From positions 248,001 to 312,000 of the forward strand of contig NZ_FQWE01000002.1 in the NCBI RefSeq assembly GCF_900129575.1: a stretch of DNA of 64,000 bases, read 5' to 3'. Below the pieces are notes generated by a model. It made no database searches. It was not told where the DNA came from and was given only the letters and a program-made list of their open reading frames with translations. Source of the DNA: Flavobacterium segetis (GTDB taxonomy: Bacteria; Bacteroidota; Bacteroidia; Flavobacteriales; Flavobacteriaceae). Of the stretch, positions 18,165 to 26,863 are shown piece by piece. The number at the start of each line of letters is the position of its first letter. Position 1 is the first letter of the stretch. Position numbers and translations under genes: made by a program.

Positions 18165-19928
18165 ATGAAAAAAACAACCATTTTTCTTTTTACCCTTACT
18201 GCTGCCGTTCTATTCGTAAATTGCAAACCAGAAGAAAAAAAAGAAGACTTTAGTACCTTAACTAAAAACTATTTTGACAATAAAAATGCGCTCGATCCTT
18301 TAGGTGCAACTCAAAGCGGTCAAAATCAATATAATGATCAATTGCAGTTTGAAATGACTGACAGTTATAGAAAATCGCAATCTGAATTTTTTGATAAATA
18401 TCAAACTGCATTACAAAATGTAACTTTTGACGATCTAACAGAAGAGGAAAAAAACAGTTATGAAATCATAAAATGGGAAGTTGAAATTGGTAAAGATTTA
18501 TTGAAGCAACCTTCAAATTTACTACCTATACATCAATTTTGGGGAACACACCTCACCATGGGACAGTTTGCTGGAGGAACAAGCGCACAACCTTTTAAAA
18601 CTGAAAAGGATTACACCAACTTCTTGAATAGAATGGATAAATATTCCGTTTGGATTGACTCGGCAATGGTGTATATGAAAAAAGGACTTGATAAAGGTGT
18701 GGTTTTACCAAGGGCTTTAACAGTAAAGTTGATTCCGCAGTTTGCAGAAATGGCAACTCCCAACATTCAAGATAATTTATTTTTCTCGGCTATCAAATTG
18801 ATGCCTGCTTCCTTTCCAGAGAGCATGAAAGAGGATTTAACTAAAAAATACACTGCAACAATTAATAATAAATTGATTCCGCAGTATCAGAGAATGACAG
18901 ATTTCTTGACTAAACAATATTTACCAGCTTCAAGAGTGACAAGCGGAATAGGCAATTTACCTTTTGGAAAACAACTTTATGCAACTTATGTAAAACAGTG
19001 GACTACTACAGAAATGTCCCCCGAAGCCATTCACGAATTAGGATTACAAGAAGTAGCACGTCTAAACGCAGAAATGGAAAAAGTAAAGACGCAAGTGGGT
19101 TTTAAAGGAACATTATTAGAATTCTTTGAAGAAGTACGTAACAAAAAAGAACTAAAACCCTTTACAAAACCAGAAGAAGTAATTGCTAATTTTCAAAATA
19201 TATACACCAGAATCAAACCAAATGTAGATAAATTATTCTCGCTGCAGCCTGTAACCAAATTTGAAATTAGAAGAACAGAGGCTTTTAGAGAAAAAACCGC
19301 TAGTGCTGAATACAATCCTGGATTGAAAGACGGAACTCGTCCCGGTATTTTTTATGTTCCTATTCCAGATGTGGCTAACTATAATATGTATGGAGACGAA
19401 GATTTATTTTTACATGAAGCCATTCCTGGCCATCATTTTCAAATTTCATTGCAACAAGAAAATGAAAGTTTGCCTGATTTTAGAAAATTCAACTGGTTTG
19501 GTGCCTATGGCGAAGGCTGGGCATTATACACAGAAAGTTTAGGAAAAGAACTTGGATTATACCAAGATCCATATCAGTACTTTGGGATGTTAGGCAACGA
19601 AATGCACAGAGCTGTACGATTAGTGGTAGATACGGGATTGCATTCAAAAGGCTGGACTAGAGAGCAAGCGATCAGATATTCGTTAGCCAATGAAGCAGAG
19701 AGCGAAGCGAGCATAATCCCCGAAATTGAGCGCTACATGGCGATTCCTGGACAAGCGTTATCCTATAAAATAGGTCAACTTAAAATTATCGAATTACGCA
19801 AAAAAGCAGAAGCCAAAATGGGAACTAAATTTGACATCAAAAAATTTCATGAAAAAGTACTCGAATCAGGAGTGATGCCATTAGCATTATTAGAGAAGAA
19901 AATTAATGCGTGGATTGCAGAAAAATAA
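18165..19928 (+). CDS. DUF885 family lipoprotein, probable metallopeptidase
   Basis: A 587-residue protein whose signal peptide ends LFVNC (lipidated Cys20). It has the DUF885 zinc-site block HEAIPGHHFQISLQQ (HEAIPGHH at 417-424) and the following FGAYGEGWALYTESLGKELG, where the distal Glu ligand would lie. The C terminus SYKIGQLKIIELRKKAE is also conserved in this family. DUF885 proteins are gluzincin-like and believed to be peptidases, but the substrate is not known. It is monocistronic with a strong terminator directly after it. Confidence 0.88.
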   Translation: MKKTTIFLFTLTAAVLFVNCKPEEKKEDFSTLTKNYFDNKNALDPLGATQSGQNQYNDQLQFEMTDSYRKSQSEFFDKYQTALQNVTFDDLTEEEKNSYEIIKWEVEIGKDLLKQPSNLLPIHQFWGTHLTMGQFAGGTSAQPFKTEKDYTNFLNRMDKYSVWIDSAMVYMKKGLDKGVVLPRALTVKLIPQFAEMATPNIQDNLFFSAIKLMPASFPESMKEDLTKKYTATINNKLIPQYQRMTDFLTKQYLPASRVTSGIGNLPFGKQLYATYVKQWTTTEMSPEAIHELGLQEVARLNAEMEKVKTQVGFKGTLLEFFEEVRNKKELKPFTKPEEVIANFQNIYTRIKPNVDKLFSLQPVTKFEIRRTEAFREKTASAEYNPGLKDGTRPGIFYVPIPDVANYNMYGDEDLFLHEAIPGHHFQISLQQENESLPDFRKFNWFGAYGEGWALYTESLGKELGLYQDPYQYFGMLGNEMHRAVRLVVDTGLHSKGWTREQAIRYSLANEAESEASIIPEIERYMAIPGQALSYKIGQLKIIELRKKAEAKMGTKFDIKKFHEKVLESGVMPLALLEKKINAWIAEK

Positions 19929-19950
19929 AATAATTTTAAATAGTAGACAT

Positions 19951-19985
19951 AAAAAAAGCTTTCGCTGTAGCGAAAGCTTTTTTTA
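19951..19985 (+). terminator. terminator after DUF885 gene
   Basis: A 16-base arm at 19951-19966 (AGCTTTCGCT core) pairs exactly with 19969-19984, ending in a T run. Confidence 0.9.
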
Positions 19986-20236
19986 TGTGAATAAAAGACG
20001 TTTCGGTAAAAAATCAGAATTAATTTTCTCGCTTACAATGTGGAAACCCGTAAACATAAACTAATAACAAAATCTATTTTTGTTATTGCAATAAAGTATT
20101 GATTCAAATTATTATTTTAAAAATTCTAAAACTTTTTTGCAAGCTATTAGTTATTTAAACATCTTATTGTATTTAAAATCCTATTTTTACCAGTAGATCA
20201 AACTAAAACAGAAGTAGAACAGCACCCTATATTACA
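19986..20236. other. left border of the restriction island, no gene seen
   Basis: AT-rich sequence without a reading frame. A TATTTTTG box at 20075-20082 could be the -7 element for the hsdM operon, but no TTG lies at the expected distance. No copy of the tRNA-Leu 3-prime end is present here. Confidence 0.5.
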
Positions 20237-21805
20237 ATGGCAAAACAAGCAAAATCAAAAAAAGAAAAATCAATAGAAGAAACCCTTTGGGAATCAGCAA
20301 ATAAACTTCGTGGAACGGTAGAATCATCAGAATATAAGCATGTTGTTTTAGGTTTAATATTTCTCAAATTTGCCAGTGATAAATTTGAAGAACGACGAAG
20401 TGAATTAATTGTTGAAGGAAAAGAGAAATACCTTGAAATGAAAGAGTTTTACAACATGAAAAACATCTTTTTCCTTCCTGAAGAATCGCGATGGTCATTC
20501 ATTATACAAAATTCCAAACAAAACGATATTGCCTTAAAAATTGACACCGCTTTACATACCGTAGAGAAAAACAATCCTGCGCTGAAAGGTGCTTTGCCCG
20601 ATAATTACTTTTCTCGGTTGAATATGGACGTGAGCAAACTCGCAGCCTTATTAGATACCATCAATAACATTGATACTATAAAAGACAAACAACAAGACAT
20701 TGTTGGTCGTGTGTATGAATATTTCTTGAGTAAGTTTGCCCTTGCCGAGGGAAAAGGGAAAGGGGAATTTTACACCCCAAAAAGCATTGTAAACCTAATT
20801 GCCGAAATGATTGAACCTTACAAAGGCGTAATCTATGATCCCGCTTGTGGTTCTGGTGGAATGTTTGTGCAATCCATAAAGTTTATCGAAAACCACCACG
20901 GAAACAAAAAAGAAATTTCCATTTACGGACAAGAATATACGGCTACCACTTACAAACTAGCCAAAATGAACTTGGCCATTAGAGGAATTGCAGCCAATTT
21001 AGGCGATGTTCCTGCGGATACTTTTGGACGTGACCAACATCCTGATTTGAAAGCCGATTTTATTATGGCAAATCCTCCTTTTAACCAAAAAGATTGGAGA
21101 GCAAGTGATGAATTAGTAGATGATCCTCGTTGGAGAGGTTATGATGTTCCGCCAACAAGCAATGCCAATTATGCTTGGATTTTGAATATGGTAAGCAAAC
21201 TTTCTGAAAATGGTGTGGCTGGATTTATCTTGGCTAATGGCGCACTTTCAGGTGGTGGAGAAGAATATAAAATACGCAGAAAACTAATTGAAAATGATGT
21301 GGTAGAAAGTATTGTGATTTTGCCACGATCTATGTTTTATACCACCGATATTAGTGTAACGCTTTGGATTTTGAACAAAAACAAAAAAGCACGAACGGTT
21401 ACTTTACCCGATGAAACTAGAAACTACCGAAACAGAGAAAACGAAATTTTATTTCTTGATTTAAGAGAAAAAGGAATTCCATTTGAAAAGAAATTCACTC
21501 AATTTTCTGAAGAGAATATTGCCGAAATCACAGATACCTACCACAACTGGCAAACTGATTCGGATAAATATAAAAATGTCCCTGAGTTTTGTTTTTCTGC
21601 TTCTATTGATGCAGTAATTGCTAAAGATTTTTCTTTAGTTCCAAGCAAATACATTGAATTTGTAAACCGTGATGAGAATATTGATTTTCATGATAAGATG
21701 AAAGTTTTACAAAAAGATTTCTCTGAATTATTGAAAGCCGAAGCCCAATCTAAAGATGATTTATTAACCGTTTTCAAAGAATTAGGTTATGAGATCGAAT
21801 TATAA
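20237..21805 (+). CDS. hsdM: type I restriction-modification DNA methyltransferase subunit HsdM
   Basis: A 522-residue N6-adenine methyltransferase. It has an N-terminal HsdM_N helical domain (LWESANKLRGTVESSEYKH), the SAM-binding motif YDPACGSGGMFVQS (200-213) and the catalytic NPPF (279-282). Two HsdM with one HsdS methylate the recognition site and form the core to which HsdR binds. The length is normal and no frame break is seen. The 3-prime end overlaps hsdS by 17 bp. It is the first gene of an eight-gene block on one strand. Confidence 0.96.
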   Translation: MAKQAKSKKEKSIEETLWESANKLRGTVESSEYKHVVLGLIFLKFASDKFEERRSELIVEGKEKYLEMKEFYNMKNIFFLPEESRWSFIIQNSKQNDIALKIDTALHTVEKNNPALKGALPDNYFSRLNMDVSKLAALLDTINNIDTIKDKQQDIVGRVYEYFLSKFALAEGKGKGEFYTPKSIVNLIAEMIEPYKGVIYDPACGSGGMFVQSIKFIENHHGNKKEISIYGQEYTATTYKLAKMNLAIRGIAANLGDVPADTFGRDQHPDLKADFIMANPPFNQKDWRASDELVDDPRWRGYDVPPTSNANYAWILNMVSKLSENGVAGFILANGALSGGGEEYKIRRKLIENDVVESIVILPRSMFYTTDISVTLWILNKNKKARTVTLPDETRNYRNRENEILFLDLREKGIPFEKKFTQFSEENIAEITDTYHNWQTDSDKYKNVPEFCFSASIDAVIAKDFSLVPSKYIEFVNRDENIDFHDKMKVLQKDFSELLKAEAQSKDDLLTVFKELGYEIEL

Positions 21806-23009
21806 ACGATTGGGAGATTTTATCCAGCTAGTTGTTGGTAGAAATAAGGATTTAGAAAATTTACCTTTGGTCGGTTTGAGTATCACTAAAAAGTTCATTC
21901 CTTCTATTGCAAATACAATAGGAACGGATATGTCAACTTACAGAACCATCGAAAGAAAACAATTTGCTTATGGCCCAGTAACTTCTAGAAATGGAGATAA
22001 AATTACAATTGCTTTGTTTGATGATTATGATAAAGCATTGATTTCACAAGCCTATATTCCTTTTGAAGTTAAAAATACCAATGAACTTGATCCCGAATAT
22101 TTAATGATGTGGTTTCGCAGACCTGAATTTGATCGTTATGCCCGATTTAAAAGTCACGGAAGTGCAAGAGAAATTTTTGATTGGAATGAAATGTGCGATA
22201 CTTTATTACCAATTCCTTCTCCTGAAAAACAACTTGAAATTGTAAAAGAATACAATACCATTCAAAACCGTATTCAACTTAACAACCAACTCATTGCCAA
22301 ACTCGAAGAAACTGCACAAGCGATTTACAAACAATGGTTTGTAGATTTTGAGTTTCCTGATAAAAATGGGAAAGCTTATAAAAGTAATGGTGGAGAGATG
22401 GTTTTTTGTGAGGAATTGGAGAAAGAGATCCCTGTGGGGTGGAGTACAGATAGTTTATCTTCCTATGCAAAATATTCAAATAAAAGAATTAGTATTGATG
22501 ATTTAATTTCGACAAAATATATTTCGACCGAAAATATGCTTAGAAATAAAAAAGGAATTCTTGTTTCTGATGAAATCCCCGATATTACTTCTGCACTAAA
22601 ATTTGTTTCTAATAATATTTTAATTTCAAATATTAGACCTTATTTAAAAAAAATATGGTTTGCTGATTTTGAAGGAGGATGTTCGAATGACGTTTTGTGT
22701 ATTGAAACTTTAAATAAAAACTATTCTTATTTTATTTACAATTCATTGGAACAAGATTATTTTTTTGATTATGTCATGGCAGGAAGTAAAGGTACTAAAA
22801 TGCCTCGAGGGGATAAGCAATGGATTATGGATTTTAAAATCGTAATTCCAAATATAATTACATTAAATAAATTTTCTAATTTTTCTAAAATGGCAATGAA
22901 CCATAGAAAAGTTAGTGAATATGAAAACGAAAAGCTTGAGGAATTGAAGGATTTATTATTGGCAAGAATGACAAAAGTTGAGAGTGGAAATGAAAATGTA
23001 GAAAATTAG
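21789..23009 (+). CDS. hsdS: type I restriction-modification specificity subunit HsdS
   Basis: A 406-residue specificity subunit with two target-recognition domains. The central conserved spacer helix is EKQLEIVKEYNTIQNRIQ then LIAKLEETAQAIYKQWFVDF (about residues 140-190), and the second helix is EYENEKLEELKDLLLARM near the C terminus. Each recognition domain would read half of a bipartite DNA site. It overlaps hsdM by 17 bp and is followed only 5 bp later by a RelA/SpoT-domain gene, so the latter is probably in the same transcript. The target sequence cannot be told from the sequence alone. Confidence 0.94.
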   Translation: MRSNYKRLGDFIQLVVGRNKDLENLPLVGLSITKKFIPSIANTIGTDMSTYRTIERKQFAYGPVTSRNGDKITIALFDDYDKALISQAYIPFEVKNTNELDPEYLMMWFRRPEFDRYARFKSHGSAREIFDWNEMCDTLLPIPSPEKQLEIVKEYNTIQNRIQLNNQLIAKLEETAQAIYKQWFVDFEFPDKNGKAYKSNGGEMVFCEELEKEIPVGWSTDSLSSYAKYSNKRISIDDLISTKYISTENMLRNKKGILVSDEIPDITSALKFVSNNILISNIRPYLKKIWFADFEGGCSNDVLCIETLNKNYSYFIYNSLEQDYFFDYVMAGSKGTKMPRGDKQWIMDFKIVIPNIITLNKFSNFSKMAMNHRKVSEYENEKLEELKDLLLARMTKVESGNENVEN

Positions 23010-23014
23010 CAAAA

Positions 23015-24355
23015 ATGGTATCTAACACTAAAATAAATAGCATTGGTGAAGCCATAGCAAAGAGATCAGGTATCATTACACCAGATGAATTAGAATTGTT
23101 GCAAGAGTTTAGAACTTCGTTTTCAAAACCATTAGTTAATGTCTTCAACATAATTAGAGAGTTGTCTAATAATATTCACCCCTCTAGTATAGTAGCTTTT
23201 CGCTTAAAAAGAATTGACACCATAATCAACAAATTGAGTCGTGAGCAAGGAATGGATCTAAGTCGTATGGGCGATATAGGCGGAATTAGGTGCATTTTCT
23301 ATAATGAGGGAGAAGTTTATAACGCAAAAGAGATTATTGAGAAATCTTTTGAAAGTGGAGGAAAAACTAGAGATTACATAAACGTAATAAAACGTGATAT
23401 AGGTTACAAAAGTATTCACATATATGTAAAAGATCCAGTTTCACGTAAGAGGATTGAAATTCAATTACGAACAGTAGAGCATCATAATTGGGCTACTCTC
23501 ATTGAAATAACAGATTTTCTTTATAATTTACGATTAAAAGAACTTGGATTTGAATCAGATGAAAAATTCGGAAGATTTCATGCCCTTATGTCGAGTGATA
23601 AAGAATTAACAAAAGAGGAAGCAGATTTAATTTATGATGTACTAGAAAAACGTGATTTTATATCTGTTTTGAGTAAAACATTTAGAAAAAATAATACAGA
23701 AGTAAAAAAAAGATGGTCTAGTGAAGATAAGAAGAACTCTTTCTTTTTGATAGAAGCGTCTATAACAGATATACCAAATTTAAAATCTTTTGCCACATTT
23801 GAAGAAGCAGAAAGTGCTTATTTTGAAAAGTATAAAGAAAATCCATCCGCAGAAATAGTATTGACTTCAATTAAAAAGCCGAATTTTAGGCAAATAAGTG
23901 TGGCATATGCAAATTATATTTTATCATATCACACTTTTACTAATGATATTCGACCAATTCTTCAAGAATTGGCTAAAGATGCTTTAGAGAATAAAGAAAT
24001 AAAAAAGTTCGAAAAAATTTTTAAAACTTATGAAGATTTGCTAGCCAATCTTATTCTAGAGGTTATTGCTGATAGTGCTGATCTGTTTTTTAATAGATTA
24101 GAAAGAAATAAGATTATAATTGGTAGAACTAACAAAATGAATAAATTACAAGAAAGGGAGATAATGAAAAAAATAAATCTTAAGGTAATGGAGCATCAAA
24201 GATCTCATCAAGAATTTGTTGAAGAACTTGAACTATATATTCCAAATGGTTTTTTTGATAAAAGAAGAGTAGAGAAATTTTTAATAAAACACAACGAAAG
24301 AATAGCGAAAATTATGCTTAGTAAACAAGTAGAATTTGAGAGTATTATTCATTAA
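23015..24355 (+). CDS. RelA/SpoT-domain protein (alarmone synthetase homologue) inside the type I R-M locus
   Basis: A 446-residue protein. Residues about 40-175 form a RelA/SpoT synthetase domain: FRLKRIDTIINKLSRE (R63, K65), MGDIGGIRCIF (D87), TRDYINVIKRDIGYKSIHIYV and RIEIQLRTVEHHNWA (E149, Q150, R152). The residues needed for pyrophosphate transfer are therefore present, while no HD hydrolase, TGS or ACT domain is seen. The remaining 270 residues are helical and unrecognised. This is the layout of stand-alone or toxin-type alarmone synthetases, not of housekeeping Rel. It sits 5 bp after hsdS and 28 bp before a dinD-like gene. A defence or effector role is inferred from this position. Confidence 0.82.
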   Translation: MVSNTKINSIGEAIAKRSGIITPDELELLQEFRTSFSKPLVNVFNIIRELSNNIHPSSIVAFRLKRIDTIINKLSREQGMDLSRMGDIGGIRCIFYNEGEVYNAKEIIEKSFESGGKTRDYINVIKRDIGYKSIHIYVKDPVSRKRIEIQLRTVEHHNWATLIEITDFLYNLRLKELGFESDEKFGRFHALMSSDKELTKEEADLIYDVLEKRDFISVLSKTFRKNNTEVKKRWSSEDKKNSFFLIEASITDIPNLKSFATFEEAESAYFEKYKENPSAEIVLTSIKKPNFRQISVAYANYILSYHTFTNDIRPILQELAKDALENKEIKKFEKIFKTYEDLLANLILEVIADSADLFFNRLERNKIIIGRTNKMNKLQEREIMKKINLKVMEHQRSHQEFVEELELYIPNGFFDKRRVEKFLIKHNERIAKIMLSKQVEFESIIH

Positions 24356-24383
24356 TGTGACAAAATAAAAATTTAATTTAGTT

Positions 24384-25229
24384 ATGAAAAAAGAAATAAT
24401 CCATATGTTAACCGCAAATTTTGAATCACAATCACATCAAACTGAGGAAGGAGTTGAGTTTTGGTTGGCCAGAGACGTACAACATTTATTAGATTACACC
24501 AAATGGGATAATTTTCTAGGCGTAATTTCAAAAGCAAAAACAGCTTGCGAAATTTCTGGAGAAGCAATTGAGCATCATTTTGCCGACGTCGGGAAAACGA
24601 TACAAATGCCTAAAGGTGCTGAGAAAGAGATACAGGATATGATGCTTACCAGATATGCTTGTTATCTTATTGCACAAAATGGAGATCCTCGAAAAGAAAC
24701 TATTGCTTTTGCGCAACGTTATTTTGCAATTCAAACCAGAAAAGCAGAGCTAATAGAGCAACAGTTGCTAGAATATGAAAGAGTACAAGCTAGAAATAAA
24801 CTAAAAGTAACAGAAAAAGAATTATCGCAAGTAATTTTTGAGCAAACGGGTGGTAATGAAAATTTTGCTTTAATACGTAGTAAAGGTGACGCTGCCTTGT
24901 TTAATAAAACAACACAGCAAATGAAAACAAAATGGAATTTACCAACTGCAAAACCATTAGCGGATTTCATGCCTACCATTTTGCTTAAAGCTAAAGATTT
25001 TGCTACTGAAATCACTATTTATAATGCAAAACAGCATAAAATGAAAACAGAAGGGCAAATTTCAAAGGAGCATATTACAAATAATAAGTCGGTAAGAAGC
25101 ACACTTCTTTCTCGTGGTATTGTTCCCGAAAATTTATCTCCTGAAGAAGATATTAGTAAAATTGAACGAAGACTTGTTAATGATGAGAAGAAAGCACTAA
25201 AAAACCCTGATAAATTAAATGATAAGTAG
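24384..25229 (+). CDS. DNA damage-inducible protein D (DinD)-like
   Basis: A 281-residue protein with an N-terminal BRO-N-like domain: WLARDVQHLLDYTKWDNF (about 28-45), then EHHFADVGKTIQM and the signature MLTRYACYLIAQNGDPRK (about 86-103). The C-terminal half has ALFNKTTQQMKTKWNL and a charged tail. In E. coli DinD is SOS induced and inhibits RecA strand exchange; homologues are frequent in type I R-M loci and mobile regions. Length matches the family. No LexA-type box was recognised upstream. It is probably co-transcribed with the RelA/SpoT-domain gene. Confidence 0.85.
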   Translation: MKKEIIHMLTANFESQSHQTEEGVEFWLARDVQHLLDYTKWDNFLGVISKAKTACEISGEAIEHHFADVGKTIQMPKGAEKEIQDMMLTRYACYLIAQNGDPRKETIAFAQRYFAIQTRKAELIEQQLLEYERVQARNKLKVTEKELSQVIFEQTGGNENFALIRSKGDAALFNKTTQQMKTKWNLPTAKPLADFMPTILLKAKDFATEITIYNAKQHKMKTEGQISKEHITNNKSVRSTLLSRGIVPENLSPEEDISKIERRLVNDEKKALKNPDKLNDK

Positions 25230-25280
25230 TAATCTAAATACACTGTGAAAAATTAAATTACATAGGGTTGTTTAATTTTT

Positions 25281-25311
25281 AATACCATTTTCCTAATGTC
25301 GGGAAAATGGT
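25281..25311 (+). other. short dinD-like remnant or hairpin between dinD and the nuclease gene
   Basis: Within the 160-bp gap, the frame starting at 25286 reads HFPNVGKMV then stop, similar to HHFADVGKT of the preceding DinD and even closer to the HF-DVxKMV form common in the family. The same bases make a 10-base stem (ACCATTTTCC at 25284-25293 with 25302-25311). Either may be chance. Confidence 0.3.
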
Positions 25312-25389
25312 TTGAAAGTCAAGTGATTTAAAAACTGTTTAAATCAACTGAAAAACTAAGAAATAAATACAAAAAACAAGTGGCATAGT

Positions 25390-26016
25390 ATGAAATCAAC
25401 ACTTTTAGATATAGATTCGGCCTTTTGCGATCATTATAGTAGCTTACTTGAAACACAGCGTGGCATTAGCAAAGAATTAGAAGGCTATGCCTTTGATTTC
25501 GACAAAGATGAAATTACACAAGCAGTAAGAAACAGAATGAGTTCTTTCTGGTATTTTAATTACAATAATCGTAATGATTTAGAACGAAGAGTTACAGCCG
25601 TTGCTGCAGATTTTTTTACTGAAACTTGTTTGTTTTTTTTAAAGAAGGTTTTCAAACAGCATGGCATGGAAGTTTTTTCAGAAAGAAATATACTTAAAGA
25701 AGTTAGCAAAAAAAGTATGCGCCCTGATGTTTCTATTTGGAAGGACAAATTATTAATTGCCGTTATAGAATTAAAAGTAAGTGACGGTTGGAAAAGAGCA
25801 GGTATGCTTAATCATTTAGAAGAACGTAAGAGAAACATACAGGAAATTTATCCTGAAGTTTTTTTTGGAGCAATAGCTTATTGGGATTGCTTTCGAAATA
25901 TTGATAGTGATTTATACCCAAATTACTTAGGTCTAGTGATTCATGACACTAAGAATAATCACCCTAGCACAGGACAGACAATTGAGGAAATGATAAAGAG
26001 AATAATAGAAAATTAG
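25390..26016 (+). CDS. small PD-(D/E)XK nuclease-like protein
   Basis: A 208-residue protein not recognised as a named family. Residues 108-130 read SMRPDVSIWKDKLLIAVIELK, giving D113 followed 14 residues later by E127-x-K129, the order and spacing of a PD-(D/E)XK nuclease core with its beta hairpin. A preceding helix (EVFSERNILKEV) could supply the upstream acidic residue. The N-terminal 70 residues are helical. It lies in the middle of the type I R-M island on the same strand, so a DNA-cleaving or antiviral effector role is plausible. It could also be a degenerate, non-cleaving member. Confidence 0.6.
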   Translation: MKSTLLDIDSAFCDHYSSLLETQRGISKELEGYAFDFDKDEITQAVRNRMSSFWYFNYNNRNDLERRVTAVAADFFTETCLFFLKKVFKQHGMEVFSERNILKEVSKKSMRPDVSIWKDKLLIAVIELKVSDGWKRAGMLNHLEERKRNIQEIYPEVFFGAIAYWDCFRNIDSDLYPNYLGLVIHDTKNNHPSTGQTIEEMIKRIIEN

Positions 26017-26044
26017 TACTATATAGTTTTTTTAATTATGATTA

Positions 26045-26121
26045 TGTCCAAAAATAATATTTTACGATCAAAAAAAATGTCCAGTTTTTTATATAATAAA
26101 CTGGACAAAAGTATATATTTG
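26045..26121 (+). promoter_or_regulatory. palindromic operator and promoter before the AbiEi-like gene
   Basis: TGTCCAGTTT at 26078-26087 is the exact inverted repeat of AAACTGGACA at 26098-26107, with a 10-base spacer; a further TGTCCA half-site lies at 26045-26050. A TATATTTG -7 box at 26114-26121 follows 6 bases later, so a protein on the palindrome would cover the -33 region. AbiEi antitoxins are known to repress their own operon by binding inverted repeats. Confidence 0.7.
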
Positions 26122-26137
26122 TAGTAATTAAAAAAAC

Positions 26138-26863
26138 ATGAAAACTACTGATTATATAGCCCTTACTATAGATAGACTTCCTAAAGGATATGTGTTCACC
26201 TATGCTGACTTTACTACAGAGGTGAATAAGAAGCAAGCAGTCATTAAAGCTTTAAATAGAATGGCTGTTTCAGGTAAGATAGCTAAACTTGCAAAAGGTA
26301 AATATTACAAACCTGAAAGCACTCCGTTTGGAAATTTAGAACCTAGTCAGTTTCAAGTGGTAAAAGACTTACTTGAAGATGATGGAAAAACAATTGGTTA
26401 TCTAACAGGTTATAGTATTTACAATCAATTGGGATTAACTACGCAAGTGAGTAATACCATTCAGATTGGTAGGAACGAAATTCGTCCAGTGCTGGAACGA
26501 GATCGTTACACTATTAAATTCATCAAGCAAAAGAATACAATTACCAAAGAGAATATTCCGCTTTTGCAACTATTAGATGCTATTCGTTACATCAAAAAAA
26601 TTCCTGATAGTACTGTTTCATCCGCATGTTTACGATTTATATCTCTATTGAGAAAATTAAGTGAAAAGGAAACAAATACATTAGTACGATTATCACAGAA
26701 GTATCCACCTGCCACAAGAGCACTTTTGGGCTCTTTATTGGAAGAAATAGGAATTATGCAATTTGAAGAAGTTTTACAGAAAAGTTTAAATCCAATTACA
26801 AAGTATAAATTATCAGGTGTTACTGCTGTTTTGAAAGCATCTGAAAAATGGAATTTAGTATGA
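26138..26863 (+). CDS. AbiEi/DUF6088-like winged-helix protein, candidate antitoxin or autorepressor
   Basis: A 241-residue protein. The N-terminal 65 residues look like a winged helix: LPKGYVFTYADFTTEV, KALNRMAVSGKIAKLAKGKYYKP. The next part (GYLTGYSIYNQLGLTTQVSN and TIQIGRNEIRPVL) matches the layout of AbiEi-type type IV antitoxins and DUF6088 proteins. A palindrome over its promoter supports autoregulation. Its stop overlaps the ATG of the next gene by 4 bp. The usual AbiEii nucleotidyltransferase partner is absent; an AlbA_2/ATP-binding protein takes its place. Family placement is by motif and layout. Confidence 0.7.
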   Translation: MKTTDYIALTIDRLPKGYVFTYADFTTEVNKKQAVIKALNRMAVSGKIAKLAKGKYYKPESTPFGNLEPSQFQVVKDLLEDDGKTIGYLTGYSIYNQLGLTTQVSNTIQIGRNEIRPVLERDRYTIKFIKQKNTITKENIPLLQLLDAIRYIKKIPDSTVSSACLRFISLLRKLSEKETNTLVRLSQKYPPATRALLGSLLEEIGIMQFEEVLQKSLNPITKYKLSGVTAVLKASEKWNLV

